Source: Theristus sp. LFF4_11 (taxonomy: Eukaryota; Nematoda; Chromadorea; Monhysterida; Xyalidae). Taken from it: 64,000 bases of DNA. The translations under genes were made by a program, and so were the position numbers. Positions 23,680-36,100 of the stretch are shown here, piece by piece. The notes beneath the pieces are model-generated. The model was not told where the DNA came from, did not search any database, and was given only the letters and a program-made list of their open reading frames with translations. Each line of letters begins with the position of its first letter. The first letter of the stretch is position 1. Where the stretch lies: positions 92,085-156,084 of the forward strand of contig JASANC010004705.1 of assembly GCA_030248135.1 (NCBI GenBank), given 5' to 3'.

Positions 23680-25140
23680 TCCGTAGGAATTCAATGCGCT
23701 GATCACGGATTTCGGGTTAGTTTTCTTACGTGAGCAACTCTAGATGCCGAATCGTGACGATATCGGGCGAATCTGCATTGGTAATGTGAGAAATCGGTCA
23801 ACGAACGAAAAACAAGAAAAGGGTGTTTTCCAGGGTAATTCAATGCGCCGATCACGAATTTTAAGTTAGTTTTCTTACGTGAGCAACTCTAGATGCTGAA
23901 TCGTGACGATTTCGGGCGAATCGGCCGTGGAAATCGGCGAAATCGGTCCAGGAACGAAAAACAAGAAAAAAGTGTTTTCCAGGGTAATTCAATGCGCTGA
24001 TCACGAATTTTGGGTTAGTTTTCTTAGTGAGAACTCTAGAGTGAAGTGACGATTTCGGGCGAATCGGCCGTGGAAGTTGGCGAAATCGGTTCAGGAACGA
24101 AAAACAAGAAAAGGGTGTTTTCTAGGGTAATTCAATCCGCTGATCACGGATTTTGGGTTAGTTTTCTTACGTGAGCAACTCTAGATGCCGAATCGTGACG
24201 ATATCGGGCGAATCGGCCGTGGAAATCGGCGAAATCGGTCTACGAACGAAAAACAAGAAAAGAGTGTTTTCCAGGGTAATTCAATGCGCCGATCACGAAT
24301 TTTAAGTTAGTTTTCTTACGTGAGCAACTCTAGATGCTGAATCGTGACGATTTCGGGCGAATCGGCCGTGGAAATCGGCGAAATCGGTCCAGGAACGAAA
24401 AACAAGAAAAAAGTGTTTTCCAGGGTAATTCAATGCGCTGATAACAAATTTTGGGTTAGTTTTCTTAGTGAGAATTCTAGAAGTGACGATTTCGGGCGAG
24501 TCGGCCGTGGAAATTGGCGAAATCGGTCCAGGAACGAAAAACAAGAAAAGGGGGTTTTCCAGGGTAATTCAATGCGCTGATCACGAATTTTGGGATAGTT
24601 TTCTTACGTGAACAACTCTAGATGCTGAATCGTGACGATTTCGGGCGAATCGGCCGTGGAAGTTGGCGAAATCGGTCCAGGAACGAAAAACAAGAAAAGG
24701 GTGTTTTCCAGGGTAATTCAATGCGCTGATCACGACTTTTGGGTTAGTTTTCTTACGTGAGCAACTCTAGATGCTGAATCGTGACGATTTCGGGCGAATC
24801 GGCCGTGGAAGTTGGCGAAATCGGTCTAGAAACGAGAAACAAGAAAAGGTTGTTTTCCAGGGTAATTCAATGCGCTGATCACAAATTTTGGGTTAGTTTT
24901 TTTTTATGTGAGCAACTCTGGATGCTGAATCGTGACGATTTCGGGCGAATCGGCCGTTGAAGTTAGCGAAATCGTTCTAGAAACGAAAAACAAGAAAAGG
25001 TTGTTTTCCAGAGTAATTCAATGCACTGATCCCGGATTTTGGGCTGGTTTTTTGTGAGCAACTCTAGATACTGAATCGTAACGATTTCGAGCGAATCGGC
25101 CGTAGAAATAGCATAGGCGAAATCGGCCCAAAAAGCGAAA
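23680..25140 (+). repeat. Satellite array, ~149-bp monomer with trimeric higher-order period
   Basis: About ten monomers. The shared marker GGGTAATTCAATGCGC recurs at 23833, 23982, 24125, 24274, 24423, 24562, 24711, 24860 and 25011, with a variant at 23686. Spacings are 149, 143, 149, 149, 139, 149, 149 and 151 bp. Each monomer carries GTGAGCAACTCTAGATGC, CGTGACGATTTCGGGCGAA and AACGAAAAACAAGAAAAG. Monomers 1-3 and 4-6 match in order (diagnostic GATATCGGG; AATTTTAAGTTAG; shortened TTCTTAGTGAGAA), giving a ~441-bp higher-order unit present twice before simpler monomers follow. Confidence 0.9.
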
Positions 25141-25234
25141 AATGAAAACTCTGAGGTATCCGGGGTTTAGAAGAATGTGTGACCAACGAGATGTGAATTT
25201 GGTTCGACCTTCGGGACTTATTTAAAAGTCAGAA

Positions 25235-26318
25235 TATTATCTAAAAATGCGGGAGACGCATATAAAAGGAGGAATATGGCTTTGTCTAAGCAGTGAGAGA
25301 CTTGGCTCGACAACTCTTTTCAAGTCTCTGATGTGGTACACACGGATACAAGTACATAAGAGCCATATTTTTGCGCCGTTTATTCACTATTTCGGTTGCA
25401 CATGTATAATCTTTTCGTACGAAGGAGGCTTAGTAATGTTGAATGATGTGTGGAAAAGCCGCACACTGAAAAAATGTTTCGCGCCAGAGCGTAGTTCGAA
25501 TATGAATTGAAATAAATTTTGTTTAGTGAAAAAACATTCTGACTGGTTTTTTCTCAATTTCTTGCACGAATCTGTCGTCAGAATACGTTAAGTTTTTGCT
25601 CATTTAAAATTGCCGCGCAGCCATGAAACATTTTCTCTATCTGTGCGTGCAAACGCATATTGGGTCACGATTAATAAGAAAGATAATACTTTGTAGACAA
25701 TTAAAACTTTTGCGGTATTTCGGGCATTTAGCGACCACTAAAACCACTAAAACAACGATCAGACTTCAGATCGCTGATACTGGTTTGCCCAGGACAAAGT
25801 GTATCGCAGAGGCATTGGGGAACGCAAGGTCTCCTTCTGTGGCAAAGGCAAGGACTCACGGGACAGACAGTTTATCCTGCCACTAGAGTTTGGTTAAAAG
25901 GCTGAAAATCAACGGAAGATAACACCTTTTTGTCACTGATGCTGGTGTGTACACAGCTATGCGTACGTTAGCAACGATAAAACCACATGAAACAATGTTT
26001 TGCAGTCTCTGATTTTTCTGTTTTTGCACAGAATTTACAGATTCTTGATTTACAGAAGTTCTGCACAGAATTTGCACAGAATTTCGCACATGATGTGATT
26101 TCGGACTAAACTGGAAAGGACAGTTAAAAAATGATTTTAAAACTTTTTACACTTTTCAGTAAAACAAACGCGGCGCAAAAATATAGCTTTTATGTACTTG
26201 TATCCGTGTGTACCACATCAGAGACTTGAAAAGAGTTGTCGAGCCAAGTCTCTCACTGCTTAGACAAAGCCATATTCCTCCTTTTATATGCGTCTCCCGC
26301 ATTTTTAGATAATTTCAG
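25235..26318. mobile_element. Fold-back / MITE-like element with ~146-bp inverted arms
   Basis: The left arm 25235-25380 (ATTATCTAAAAATGCGGGAG ... TTTTTGCGCCG) returns in reverse complement at 26173-26318 with few differences. It includes GAGACTTGGCTCGACAACTC and GTGTGTACCACATCAGAG-type blocks. The 790-bp centre has no recognised coding capacity. I could not identify a clear target-site duplication. The right end abuts a long A-run. Confidence 0.8.
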
Positions 26319-26322
26319 TTGT

Positions 26323-26323
26323 T

Positions 26324-26360
<37 letters not shown>

Positions 26361-26482
26361 GGAAAAACTTTTTAAAAAAAAAAAAAGGGGGGCGCCAAAA
26401 AAAGTAAAAAAAAAAGAAAGGCAAGGCAAATGGGTGGTTTGGCAAAAACTGCGGGGAATTTTTTTGGGTGGGGAGGGGGGGA
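26323..26482 (+). repeat. Poly(A) and homopolymer-rich stretch, possibly low-quality sequence
   Basis: A run of more than 30 A is followed by stretched homopolymers (T, A, G runs) resembling a degraded read end. It may be a retroposed tail next to the fold-back element or an assembly artefact. Open frames here are homopolymer artefacts. Confidence 0.6.
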
Positions 26483-27114
26483 AAAACCCACAAACCAACG
26501 CATAGGCACACTTACACAATGCTATAAATATCAATATCAACAATGCATCAGAATCAGCTGCTTTCTTCCATCCCGCGTTCTCTGGGAACATAGGATTCGA
26601 CGTAGATCTGTTTTTGCGGCACACTTGGCTTCATCGAATGATTGAAAGCAAACGATAAGACAAAGAGGTGAGAAATTTTGTGACACTTTCTTACCCCTCT
26701 ACTACAACTGCATGGACATTCATTCTATCGCGCTTAAAAAAGTTTTGCGCTATTATTAAACATGTTTGTTCCGTTTTTTGTGGCTTTTCGATGTTTCATA
26801 TATTTGGTGCTTCATATATATTTACGATCAGTTCAGTCGCACAGATGGGAAGCAACAATAAAAATTAACGTGACACAATTCAACGAGAAAACAAACTTTC
26901 GGTGTGCCCTAGCAATGACAAACAGTCACAATTTACAAGGTCTCGCGCACTGTAAAACGTCAATGACACTGCAATATCAGTCGTTCGTTTGCAGTCATCA
27001 GTTTTGCCGTTTATAAACCAAATGTGAATGTATTATTTTGGCACATAAGGCACGAAAAAGGTTCGTCAGCGTTCGCCTGATCGCAATTTGTGACGCGAAA
27101 ACGAAGCGACAAAA
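26483..27114. other. Intergenic upstream of ACMSD
   Basis: About 630 bp, AT-rich, no supported gene. It should contain the ACMSD promoter; no specific element was identified. Confidence 0.4.
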
Positions 27115-30100
27115 ATGAGCATGAAAAAACTGGACGTGCACTGTCATATTCTGCCTGAATGCTGGCCGGACCTGAAGGCACGCTATGGCTACGGCGGCTG
27201 GGTTCAGTTGCAAGCGTGCACTCGCTCCGAGTCGGCCGCCACTGACGAGCGGAACATGATGCTCGACGGTCGGCTGTTTCGCACGATCGGTCGCAACTGC
27301 TGGGACCCGCTGAGAAGACTCGAAGAAATGGGCGACACCGGAGTCACGGTGCAGGCGTTGTCGACAGTGCCCGTGATGTTCAGCTACTGGGTGCGCAATA
27401 TACGCTAATGTGCTTGTTGTGAATATCACAGACAGATATCTTGATCCCTCAAAACAAGCAAGGCTAGTCTAGTTCAGAGTTTAGAAATTGCAGGCGAAAC
27501 CGGACGACACCTTGGATTTGTGCCGTCTCCTGAACGACGACATCGCTGCAACGGTGCGCAAGCATCCGAGCCGATTTGTTGGGCTCGGCACGCTGCCGAT
27601 GCAGGCGCCAGAGCTCGCTGTGCAGGTCACTGGCATTTCATTTCATTCTTAGTTTTTACGCGTGTTTCTCATTGTCCTTTCATCAAACTGTAATTTTTGA
27701 ACTTTTTGGGATAATGAAAAACTATACCACAAACAAAATACTTCTTGAAGCTTGCAAATCAGGAACATTGTGTAAAGAAACAGAGACTTGAAACGGATGC
27801 ACTGGAATAAACAACAACAGGTACAATACTGATTGATAATAATGGTTGCCATAATGCACGATCGGCAACCGCAAATCAAAATGAAAATCAGCAGATGAGC
27901 GGTGAATTGAAGTTGATTGATGGATCGGTTGAGTAGACGACAATGGTGACGCTGCGACTGAGCGCACTGCTACCAAGTGTTCGTGATGCCCGGCGTCGGC
28001 GGCTCCTCGGTCGGCTCGTCTCCCTCGTCATCATCCATGCCGCCGATGTAGTACGACCAGTAGAAGATGTTGAACAGCACGAACAACGTCGGAAATGCCA
28101 GCGACGAGATCTTGTCGATCTGCAACGCCATCAGGTCCTTCTGTTCGCGGCGGATCGCCTGTCGCGCGGCAAAGTCGGACTCGGCCTGCAGTTGCGCTCT
28201 CGACTTCAGGTGCTGCGGTATGAGCGGCTGCTGGTGATGCGCGTGACCGCCGTTGTTGTTGCGCTGCGTGGCGTCCGCGAAGCTGCCGTAGTCACCGGTG
28301 CCGCCCGGCCACGTCGCCGCCGGCGCCGAGTAGTGCGCCTGTAGCGGTTGGTGCTCGCCGTGTGCCGCGCCGGCGCTGGCCGTCGTGTGCTGCTGTTGCT
28401 CGTGGCGGCAATGTCGCGCCTCGCACGGACACGGCCGCAGCGTTGCGGACGCGCCGAGTCCGAAGCCGGGCGGTCGATAGCCGTAGTCGTTCTCTCTGGC
28501 GAGCGTCAGCAGCGGCGACACGTGGCCGCCGGCGGCGCCGCCAACGTTCAGATTGTTCGCCACGGCTGCGCCGGTGTTGCTGTTGCACTGCGGCGAGTGC
28601 AACTGTTGAGCGCGCACCCCGTCGCCGGCGCAGTAGTCGGCCTGCAGTGGCGCTGCCTGCATCACCGGCACCGGACTCGTCGCGTTGCGGTGTTGTTTTC
28701 GTTTGCGGGCGTTACCGGAAAACCAGCGCATGCCTGTGGCACAAAAATGGTGGCAATGGTGGTGCTCTGCTCAAAATGAAGCATGAGTTGCACATGAGTG
28801 TACAGGGTGACCAGTAAACGTTAAGCGGCTTGTATTCACAACTGAAACGGTTGTTTTAATTGAATCTTAACAGCAATGGACGTCTTTTGATTGCCCTGTG
28901 TAGTATCCCGAATATTTTCAGCCTCATATTTGAACTCTCTCTTCACTCTCTCTGCCTTTATTCACCTGTGGGCACTCCGCCTCGCGCACGCCCGCCCATC
29001 GCCTTGCGCCACAGTTTGTTGCTGGCGAACGGCACGTTGTTGGGGTGCATCATGGCGACACGCTGCTGGTGGTAGGCGCCATTGGCGTTGTCGTTGTTCG
29101 CCGCAAACGCAAGTGACGGCTCCGGTGGCAGCGGCTTGTCGGCCAACATGCCTCCTGAAGCACATTCATAATTGAGCAACGACGATCCAAATTTCTTTTC
29201 TGCTGACAGCAATTCAATGGACGCACTCTGCGCGGCGTTGCCGTACGCAGCGGCTGCAGCAGCGGCCATCGCAGCGGCCTTGTTGGCCGGCGGCGGCGGT
29301 GGGGCGTCGTCGTCGCGACTCAGGAATCCGACTGTGGCCAGTTCGAGCAAGGACGAGAAGACGAACGTCATGCACGAGAGCATCCAGACGTCGATCGCTT
29401 TCACGTACGAGACACGCGGCAGATTGCGGATGATGTTGCCGAACTGGAAGGTCATCGCGAGCAGACTGTTCACGCCGAGCATCGTGCGCGCCGGAATCGC
29501 CTTGGTGCCGAGGCAGAATGCGATCCAGGCTGCGAGCGATAAATGGGGACGTTAAATGGGGACGTCACGATTCAGTGAACAATGTGACTCTTGCATGATG
29601 AAACTATGGCAACACTCACAAATGAATATGGTGAGGAACGTCGGTAAATACGCCTGCAGTATGTACCACCCGTAGCGTCGACGGAACATGAACGTCATCG
29701 TCAGCTCATGCCATTGACCCGCAGGATAGGGCTGAGTTGAAAATGATGGTTTTTGAAAAAAGTGAGGTTTCGATTAGATGTCTGTCTGTTTAGTCGATTT
29801 GTCGATTAGATTATATCGAAGTGAGAGTATGTCTAGAGTTAGAGCAGGTTTTAACAGATGAGACACAACAAAGTCCCAGACGAGGTTGGTTCGGTCTTTT
29901 GGGCCGGACCTCGTTTCGAAGCTGTTTCAGACTTCTGTTAGCGTCGGTCGGACCTTGTTTTGGAAGCCTTTCTGGGAGGACCTCGTTTCGGACCACCTTT
30001 TTAAGCCCGTTTGGTACAGACCTTTTTAGGACCCTTTTTTCATTTTGGACTTCGCTGAGACCGACTTCGTTTCGGACTTCTTGTTGAGGCTTCTGACCTT

Positions 30101-33100
30101 TTGGCTCTCAGTTCTGACTTTATTTATGTTGAAGCGTCAGCATCAGTGTGCCTGCAGCCTGTCAAGCGACGAACTAACCACTTCTTCACGTTTGTGATCA
30201 ATCTTGCCGAGCTCGTAGTCTGCGAGCTCAATTTTATCGCGCATCGTCGCCACCGCCCGTGACGTCCACTGCATCGAGACCTCCTCCGTGTTGTAGTTGT
30301 ACGATTCAAACGTGAGCAGACAGAACACTTTGTCAAACGGAAATGTCGTCAGGTCCATTCGACAAGGACCTGAGCAACGAACGTGCATTCAACTGATGCA
30401 CAACTGTTGTGCGCTGTTGATCGTTCTAGCTCTTTTTAGTTCAATCAATGTCAAAAACTATTCATTTTTTGAACAAACAAACCAGTCAACTTGAGCCGAT
30501 AATTCGTCCAGACGCTTCCGTTTGGATAGATCATCAGGAAGATGTTCGGAAATGGGCTCTCGTGAATGTTGGCAGTTTTCGAGTTGATGAAACACGAATT
30601 TGGAGTCCACATTTTCTTCAGGAGGTCCGCGTTCAATGAGAGATTGTATTTGCACGGATTCAGATGGTCGTAGCTGAGCGCAGGGTCGAGCCACATTTCA
30701 CTGATGTAAATGTCCAGGTTGAAGTCGGAAGTGATGTCGGAGATTGTGGTCACCTCCTGCACCCACACTTCCACGGACACTTGCACACTGCTGCCGGGCA
30801 CCTGCGTAAACGTGAAGCCTTGAATTGCAACATCGCAAGATTGTGAAAGACCCATGTCATTGCGAAAATATTGTGACCCTGTAAAAGCGCCCACAAATCT
30901 TTTACAGAGCTGTCTGTCCCTTGTGAAAGTGTTTGCGTGAATGTTCTTGCGACTTGCAAGGTTTACTATGATTTCACAAACGCCTACTTTGTGTCGATTG
31001 TAGTTCTTCAGCATCTGATCGAGAATGTACGTGTCATTGTTGCACGACAGCGGCGCATTGCTATGGAAATCGAGTGAATTCTGATGGTATCTCTGACGTT
31101 CGTAGTCGTCTGTGTGCAGCGCAAAGCCGTGTCCGTTGGTGTTCTCATTGTTGAAGTGCATGTTTGGCTCGTTGCCGTTGGTGAAGTAGCTGTTCGGGTG
31201 CCACTGAGTTGCCGACGAAGTGTATCGGCTGTCTCTGCCGCGTGCAAGCTGCACACTGTGCGTCAGACGTGGCTGCTCGGCTGGCGGCGCCGGCAAGTCC
31301 GTGAACCGATGCACGTGCGTCGCCTCGGGACGTGGCGCCGGCGGAAGGTCGGCCGACGGCTGCAACGTTTTTGTTCGCTGAACTCTTGTTTTGCGTAAAG
31401 AAAACCGTAAAACTTTAAAGACACCGTCATCTCAGGAACTGCGGCCACAAATTTTGAAGAATAAACAAACTTCAGCGAAATCTGCAGTTTGTTCTGTGAT
31501 TTATTGCATTGCGCACTGAGAATAGTCACGATTTCTAACATTCTTTTGAGGCAATGTTGGAAACGGCGTCGAGTGACCTATTCTCAGTCGGATTTACATT
31601 CTGCTCTGAACGCAAGTGTGCCACCTGTGTCTGTCTGTGCTGCGTGTTGAGCGTTGCCGTGTGCACGGTCGAGCGCAGCCACGAGCACGGCAACGCGGCG
31701 ACCACGAGCATCAGCAGCGTGCAGCAGCGCCACAGGTGCAGCCAGCAGCGGACGAGCCGTCGGAGGCGTCGTGCGCGCATTGGCGGTTGCTAACGACGCC
31801 GCAACGGGTACCGCAACGGGTATTGCGTTGTTGCTGAGCCACCGTTCGTCGTCTGCCGAGTGCGCCGGCGTTGATGACGCACCGTCGCGGCTGTGTTGCT
31901 GCTGCGCACGTGCATGTTAATCGTCACAAGTTGACTGGAGTCACAGGCACCGGGTTCCGCTGTGGCTGAGTTGCACTCGAATTTACAGCACAATCATCTG
32001 CAAAAACGACAAGTTCGCGGGAAATGAGAATCATCTGAACACACACTGAACTAAAGCGGCATTCATGAAGCAGTATTTAGTGATGCGTGGTAGCTGTGTT
32101 AAAACCTATAGCTACGCGGCCAATGCTTCATGAATGCCACTTAAGATTATGGTACGAAAAAATGGTACAGTTCAAGTTGATTCATAACAATATTTTTGAA
32201 ACAAACAAAAAATAATGGGCACAAGTTACGATGCTGAAGAAAGAGGCAATTTTCAATCTGCGGAATCCGCTCAAAACTTGATTGAACTTCACACATTGGT
32301 CTGCTCGGCTGAGTTAGTTAATGGCTAAAGCAAAAAAATGTTGCAACGCGAATGCTTCAGTTTCGACATAAAAATGAGGCAGTCGAGATTGGTAAAGAGA
32401 ACACAAAAAACTTTTTATGAACAGTTACACTAGTTTGGTTATCCAAAACTGCAAGATGAGATTGTCTGAAAATGATATGCTTCTGGATGTTGCAATTGAG
32501 TCAAAATTGTTTGGTTTGATTTTTCAAACCCAATACTCGCACGTGACTCACCCATGTGGTAACCCAAATACAAAGATTGAAGTGAACACACAAAAACTGC
32601 ATCTGGTTTGGATGTCAGCAAACTGAAAAAAGATCAGAAAAGCAAGTCAGTGTTATCCACTGGACAGCCGGAAGTGCCAATAACACCATTTTTAAAAGTG
32701 CAGCCATGTTTAGAAGTGCGCATGTTTCAGACGCAAGTGATGTGTGCAAAACGAGCGAACGTAAAAAAACAGTAGCGACCATGGCACTGGCTGGCCATAC
32801 ATGCTGGTCGGTGGTGAATTTTACGATTTTCAGACGCGCGTGTGCAGACATTTTTTGTGTCCTCTTTGCGGCCTCTGCGAACGCGATGAGTGAGTGAGTA
32901 ACAACACAGCACACACAACAGCCAGTGGTGCGTTTGCGCTTGCGTTTGTGTAACAGAGACGCACACACGCGTGCATGGTAGGAGCGGGAATATTCCCACG
33001 GGGTCAATGGCGTGCGGGGCACACCAGGCGACGCCACGGCACCGGCACTGCACCGGTTTACTTGCATCGTTGCCTCTGCCACACGCACACGCACACTTCA

Positions 33101-36100
33101 CTTGGTCTGTATTGGCGACAGCGACATACATATATTCGACATAATCTGCTTCAGTGAATTTAAAGACGACCGAAAACCAACGAAAATAAGTTCGGCCGTG
33201 GTGTAAGTGAGCGAGCAAGAGTGCAACGCGCAAGACACCGCCCGTGCAGGTCTAGACGAGTTGCGTGTCGCTCTTCTCGCCCTGCAACGACGACTCATCC
33301 ACCCCAGACACTGAGTTCCGCATTTGATCGGTTTTTTTTCAAACAGAGCTCATGTTTCGCTGCTTCCGGTTTGTTGGTGCTGCACAACTCTCAATTATGG
33401 ACGAATTTGCAGTTTATAGTTGAGAACACATTTGCGACTCACTCGCTGTTGCTTCGTGTTGTAGCTTCGTTCAAAAATGTAGCTTCAGCCAGATGTGCAC
33501 CAGTTTAATTTTCAGACGAACAGTTCATCTCATAGGGATGTTTTTGCTGAACTTTCTGCCCACTGAGTTTGTTGAATATGAAGCGATGCACGCACAATGT
33601 ACAGTATTTCACATGCTGCATCCATTGTGTCCGTCCGGTGCAGTGTATCAATATGAGGCTGCTGCTATGCCAGTAGTGACCGTGATTGATACACTATTTT
33701 GGTCCGCTCCAAACTTTTACTGGCTGATTTCGGCGGGACAAAAACGAAGAGAAAATAGTGCTACGGTCTTCTGGTCTTCACAGTTTCAATTTCTTTGTGT
33801 AATGGACGTGTGGCTGATGAGTTTGGGCATCGCGGAAGTTCATGAAAACATTTTTTGACACATACCCCCGCAGGGTGGACAAAATGAAATTGAGCAAATG
33901 AAATGGAAAGTTTGGAGCGCACTTCGTGAGAAGAAAGTGATGAACAACACGCAAACAAGACTTTGCACATTTCTTTAAAATAAGTTAAACAAAAAACGAG
34001 AGTTTCGTGCTGGCGCAAGCTTAGCAGGCAACAGCACCGACACAAGAACAACAGAAATACATGTATTAAATCAAACAAAATACTGAAAATAGCATCGTGC
34101 ATCAAAGGAAGCAAAGTATAAAGCCTCGGTGAAGTTTTCGAAAAAGATTTCTTTCCTTCGGCAGCGCACTAATTGCAGTTGCCGAAAGGCGTGTGCGTCT
34201 CTATCTCAGACTTTTCCTACACGTCAGTCTTCGTTTTCTCGCATCTGTGCAGATCTGGAATGGATATTCTATGACGTATGAGCACATACAGAGCGTTGGA
34301 TGCGCATGGACTTGACTTTTTCGCATTTGATGATATAGTACAGTTTTGAACAAGAATAATAATTCATAATAAAAAAAGTGTCACACACACATTTTGAATA
34401 AGGCAGTACCACAGTGATTGCAAATCGGGCCGCATTTTCATTGCGCGCAGGGTATTTAGCAAAATCAAAAAAAGACATTTGTAGGTCCATGGACTTAAAA
34501 TCCATCCTTTTTATCAGTCTGATTTTCAGTTCGTTAGCAGCATTATTGTTTGGTTTCATTCAGTTGCTATTCTAAGCATTATACCGCCGGACGCCGAAAG
34601 GTGTTACGCATGTTACACTGTTTTTTTTTCAGACAACACACGGTTATGCACAGTATGGGCATGATGTATGTACATGTACATATATGTAACATGTATGCAT
34701 GATACGTGCACTTCGCTCGATGCGTGCAATTTGTTGCTTTTTGAGCAACATGGAACTGTACACACTTTTTTCTCGATTTTGTGCAATTTCCAGGAAATGA
34801 AACGCTGCGTGGCGGACTTTGGTTTTTGCGGATTTGAGATTGGCACGCACGTCACGGCACTGAACCTCGATGCGACGACTTTCGATCCAATTTACAAGGT
34901 ATCTAACACACGGTAAAATCTTTTTTTGAATTTTGCTTATTTTTCCTATTTGCCTTTTTACAGGAGCAAGAAAAAATGTTTCTGTTGACAGCAACATTGA
35001 TCAAATGAAGATACTTTAACATGGCTCACGGCAATTAGTCAACTGGCAAACAATGATAATTGCAACTTGTGAAGCTGCTAACCCGGAAGCAGCAAATACA
35101 AACACATACATCCCTGGGCATCCGTTTGGATGGGCGGCGGCCTCTGAGGCTTGCGTCAGCGCAACAGAAAGTTTTACATAAGTTTATTGACATGTGTGAC
35201 GTCAGCTGAAAGGCGCTGGTCACTTATAAGCCGTGATAAAGCCGAACAATCGAAAAAAAACTTTTTATCTCGGAGTTTCCTTACAAAACGTGCGCGTACT
35301 TGCCATTGCAGTGTCGCATTGATTGAGGCTTTTGCATTGCAGATTACAAGACCAAATCGTCAGAGAAATTGGCCAAAAAATATGAACAACAAAATTACAA
35401 TGCGAGCGCGTGAAAAATTATGGCGAAAACGATTTTCAGAGTTGACTTGCTCAGCAGTATGAACTGAACACATTGCAACGACAGGCTGACAATGATGGTC
35501 ATAGGGGCAAAGAAATAGAGCTTTTGCTGAGAATATGAAACCGCAATGAGACGCAATGGCGACGGCGACGGTGGTTTAGGAATACTTTTCAGGCCACACA
35601 CGGCCTGTAGTTTTTGTTTGTCATAAGCGAGCGCTTGTTTGTTTGGAGCTGAAGCAGCATACATTTCTTACATGCCGCATTATAGGAGCGGCAAATGTGT
35701 GCAGAAGTTGGCCGAAAAGATCGCACATGTACTCTCGACACCACAAGAGACGTATGAAAAAGCATTGATCCTTTCAATTGATATCAAAAAGTCGAAACCG
35801 AACTCTTGTTTTTCTCATAAATGTGCGGTTGCGTCTCTGACAGAGGGGCGCATGGGCCCAAGCAACGTGCCCTGCATATATGCAATCGTGTGTTCCATAT
35901 GGACGAACCAAGTATGGCCAGAATAGTTTTTCCTTTCGGCCAGCCTTAGTAACGAGAACAGAAGAAGCAGCAGCCTGCGTGCATGTTCTTTTCTCAAATG
36001 GAAGATACAAAGAGGAGTAGCGTGTCTTTTATCAGGAGCATGGCACGGTCACATACACACGCACATGCACATGCATGCATGTGTACAAAAGATTGACGCA

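Noticed and set aside
23680..25140. CRISPR-like array
   Set aside because: Long contiguous monomers without distinct spacers in a eukaryotic sequence; it is a satellite.
26253..26624. Frames with poly-Lys or poly-Phe
   Set aside because: Products of homopolymer runs in a probably low-quality stretch.
28292..28817. Long plus-strand and alternate-frame ORFs rich in Arg over 28.3-28.8 kb
   Set aside because: GC-rich antisense and shifted frames of the chloride-channel cytoplasmic loop, whose own frame ends with a clear M4.
30451..31365. Single 304-codon exon for the channel N-terminal domain
   Set aside because: Reading through 30987-30802 inserts 62 residues with no counterpart in the family, and the interval has good splice borders; kept only as a possible retained intron.
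33493..33858. 121-codon frame in ACMSD intron 2
   Set aside because: No recognisable motif; base composition like the surrounding intron.
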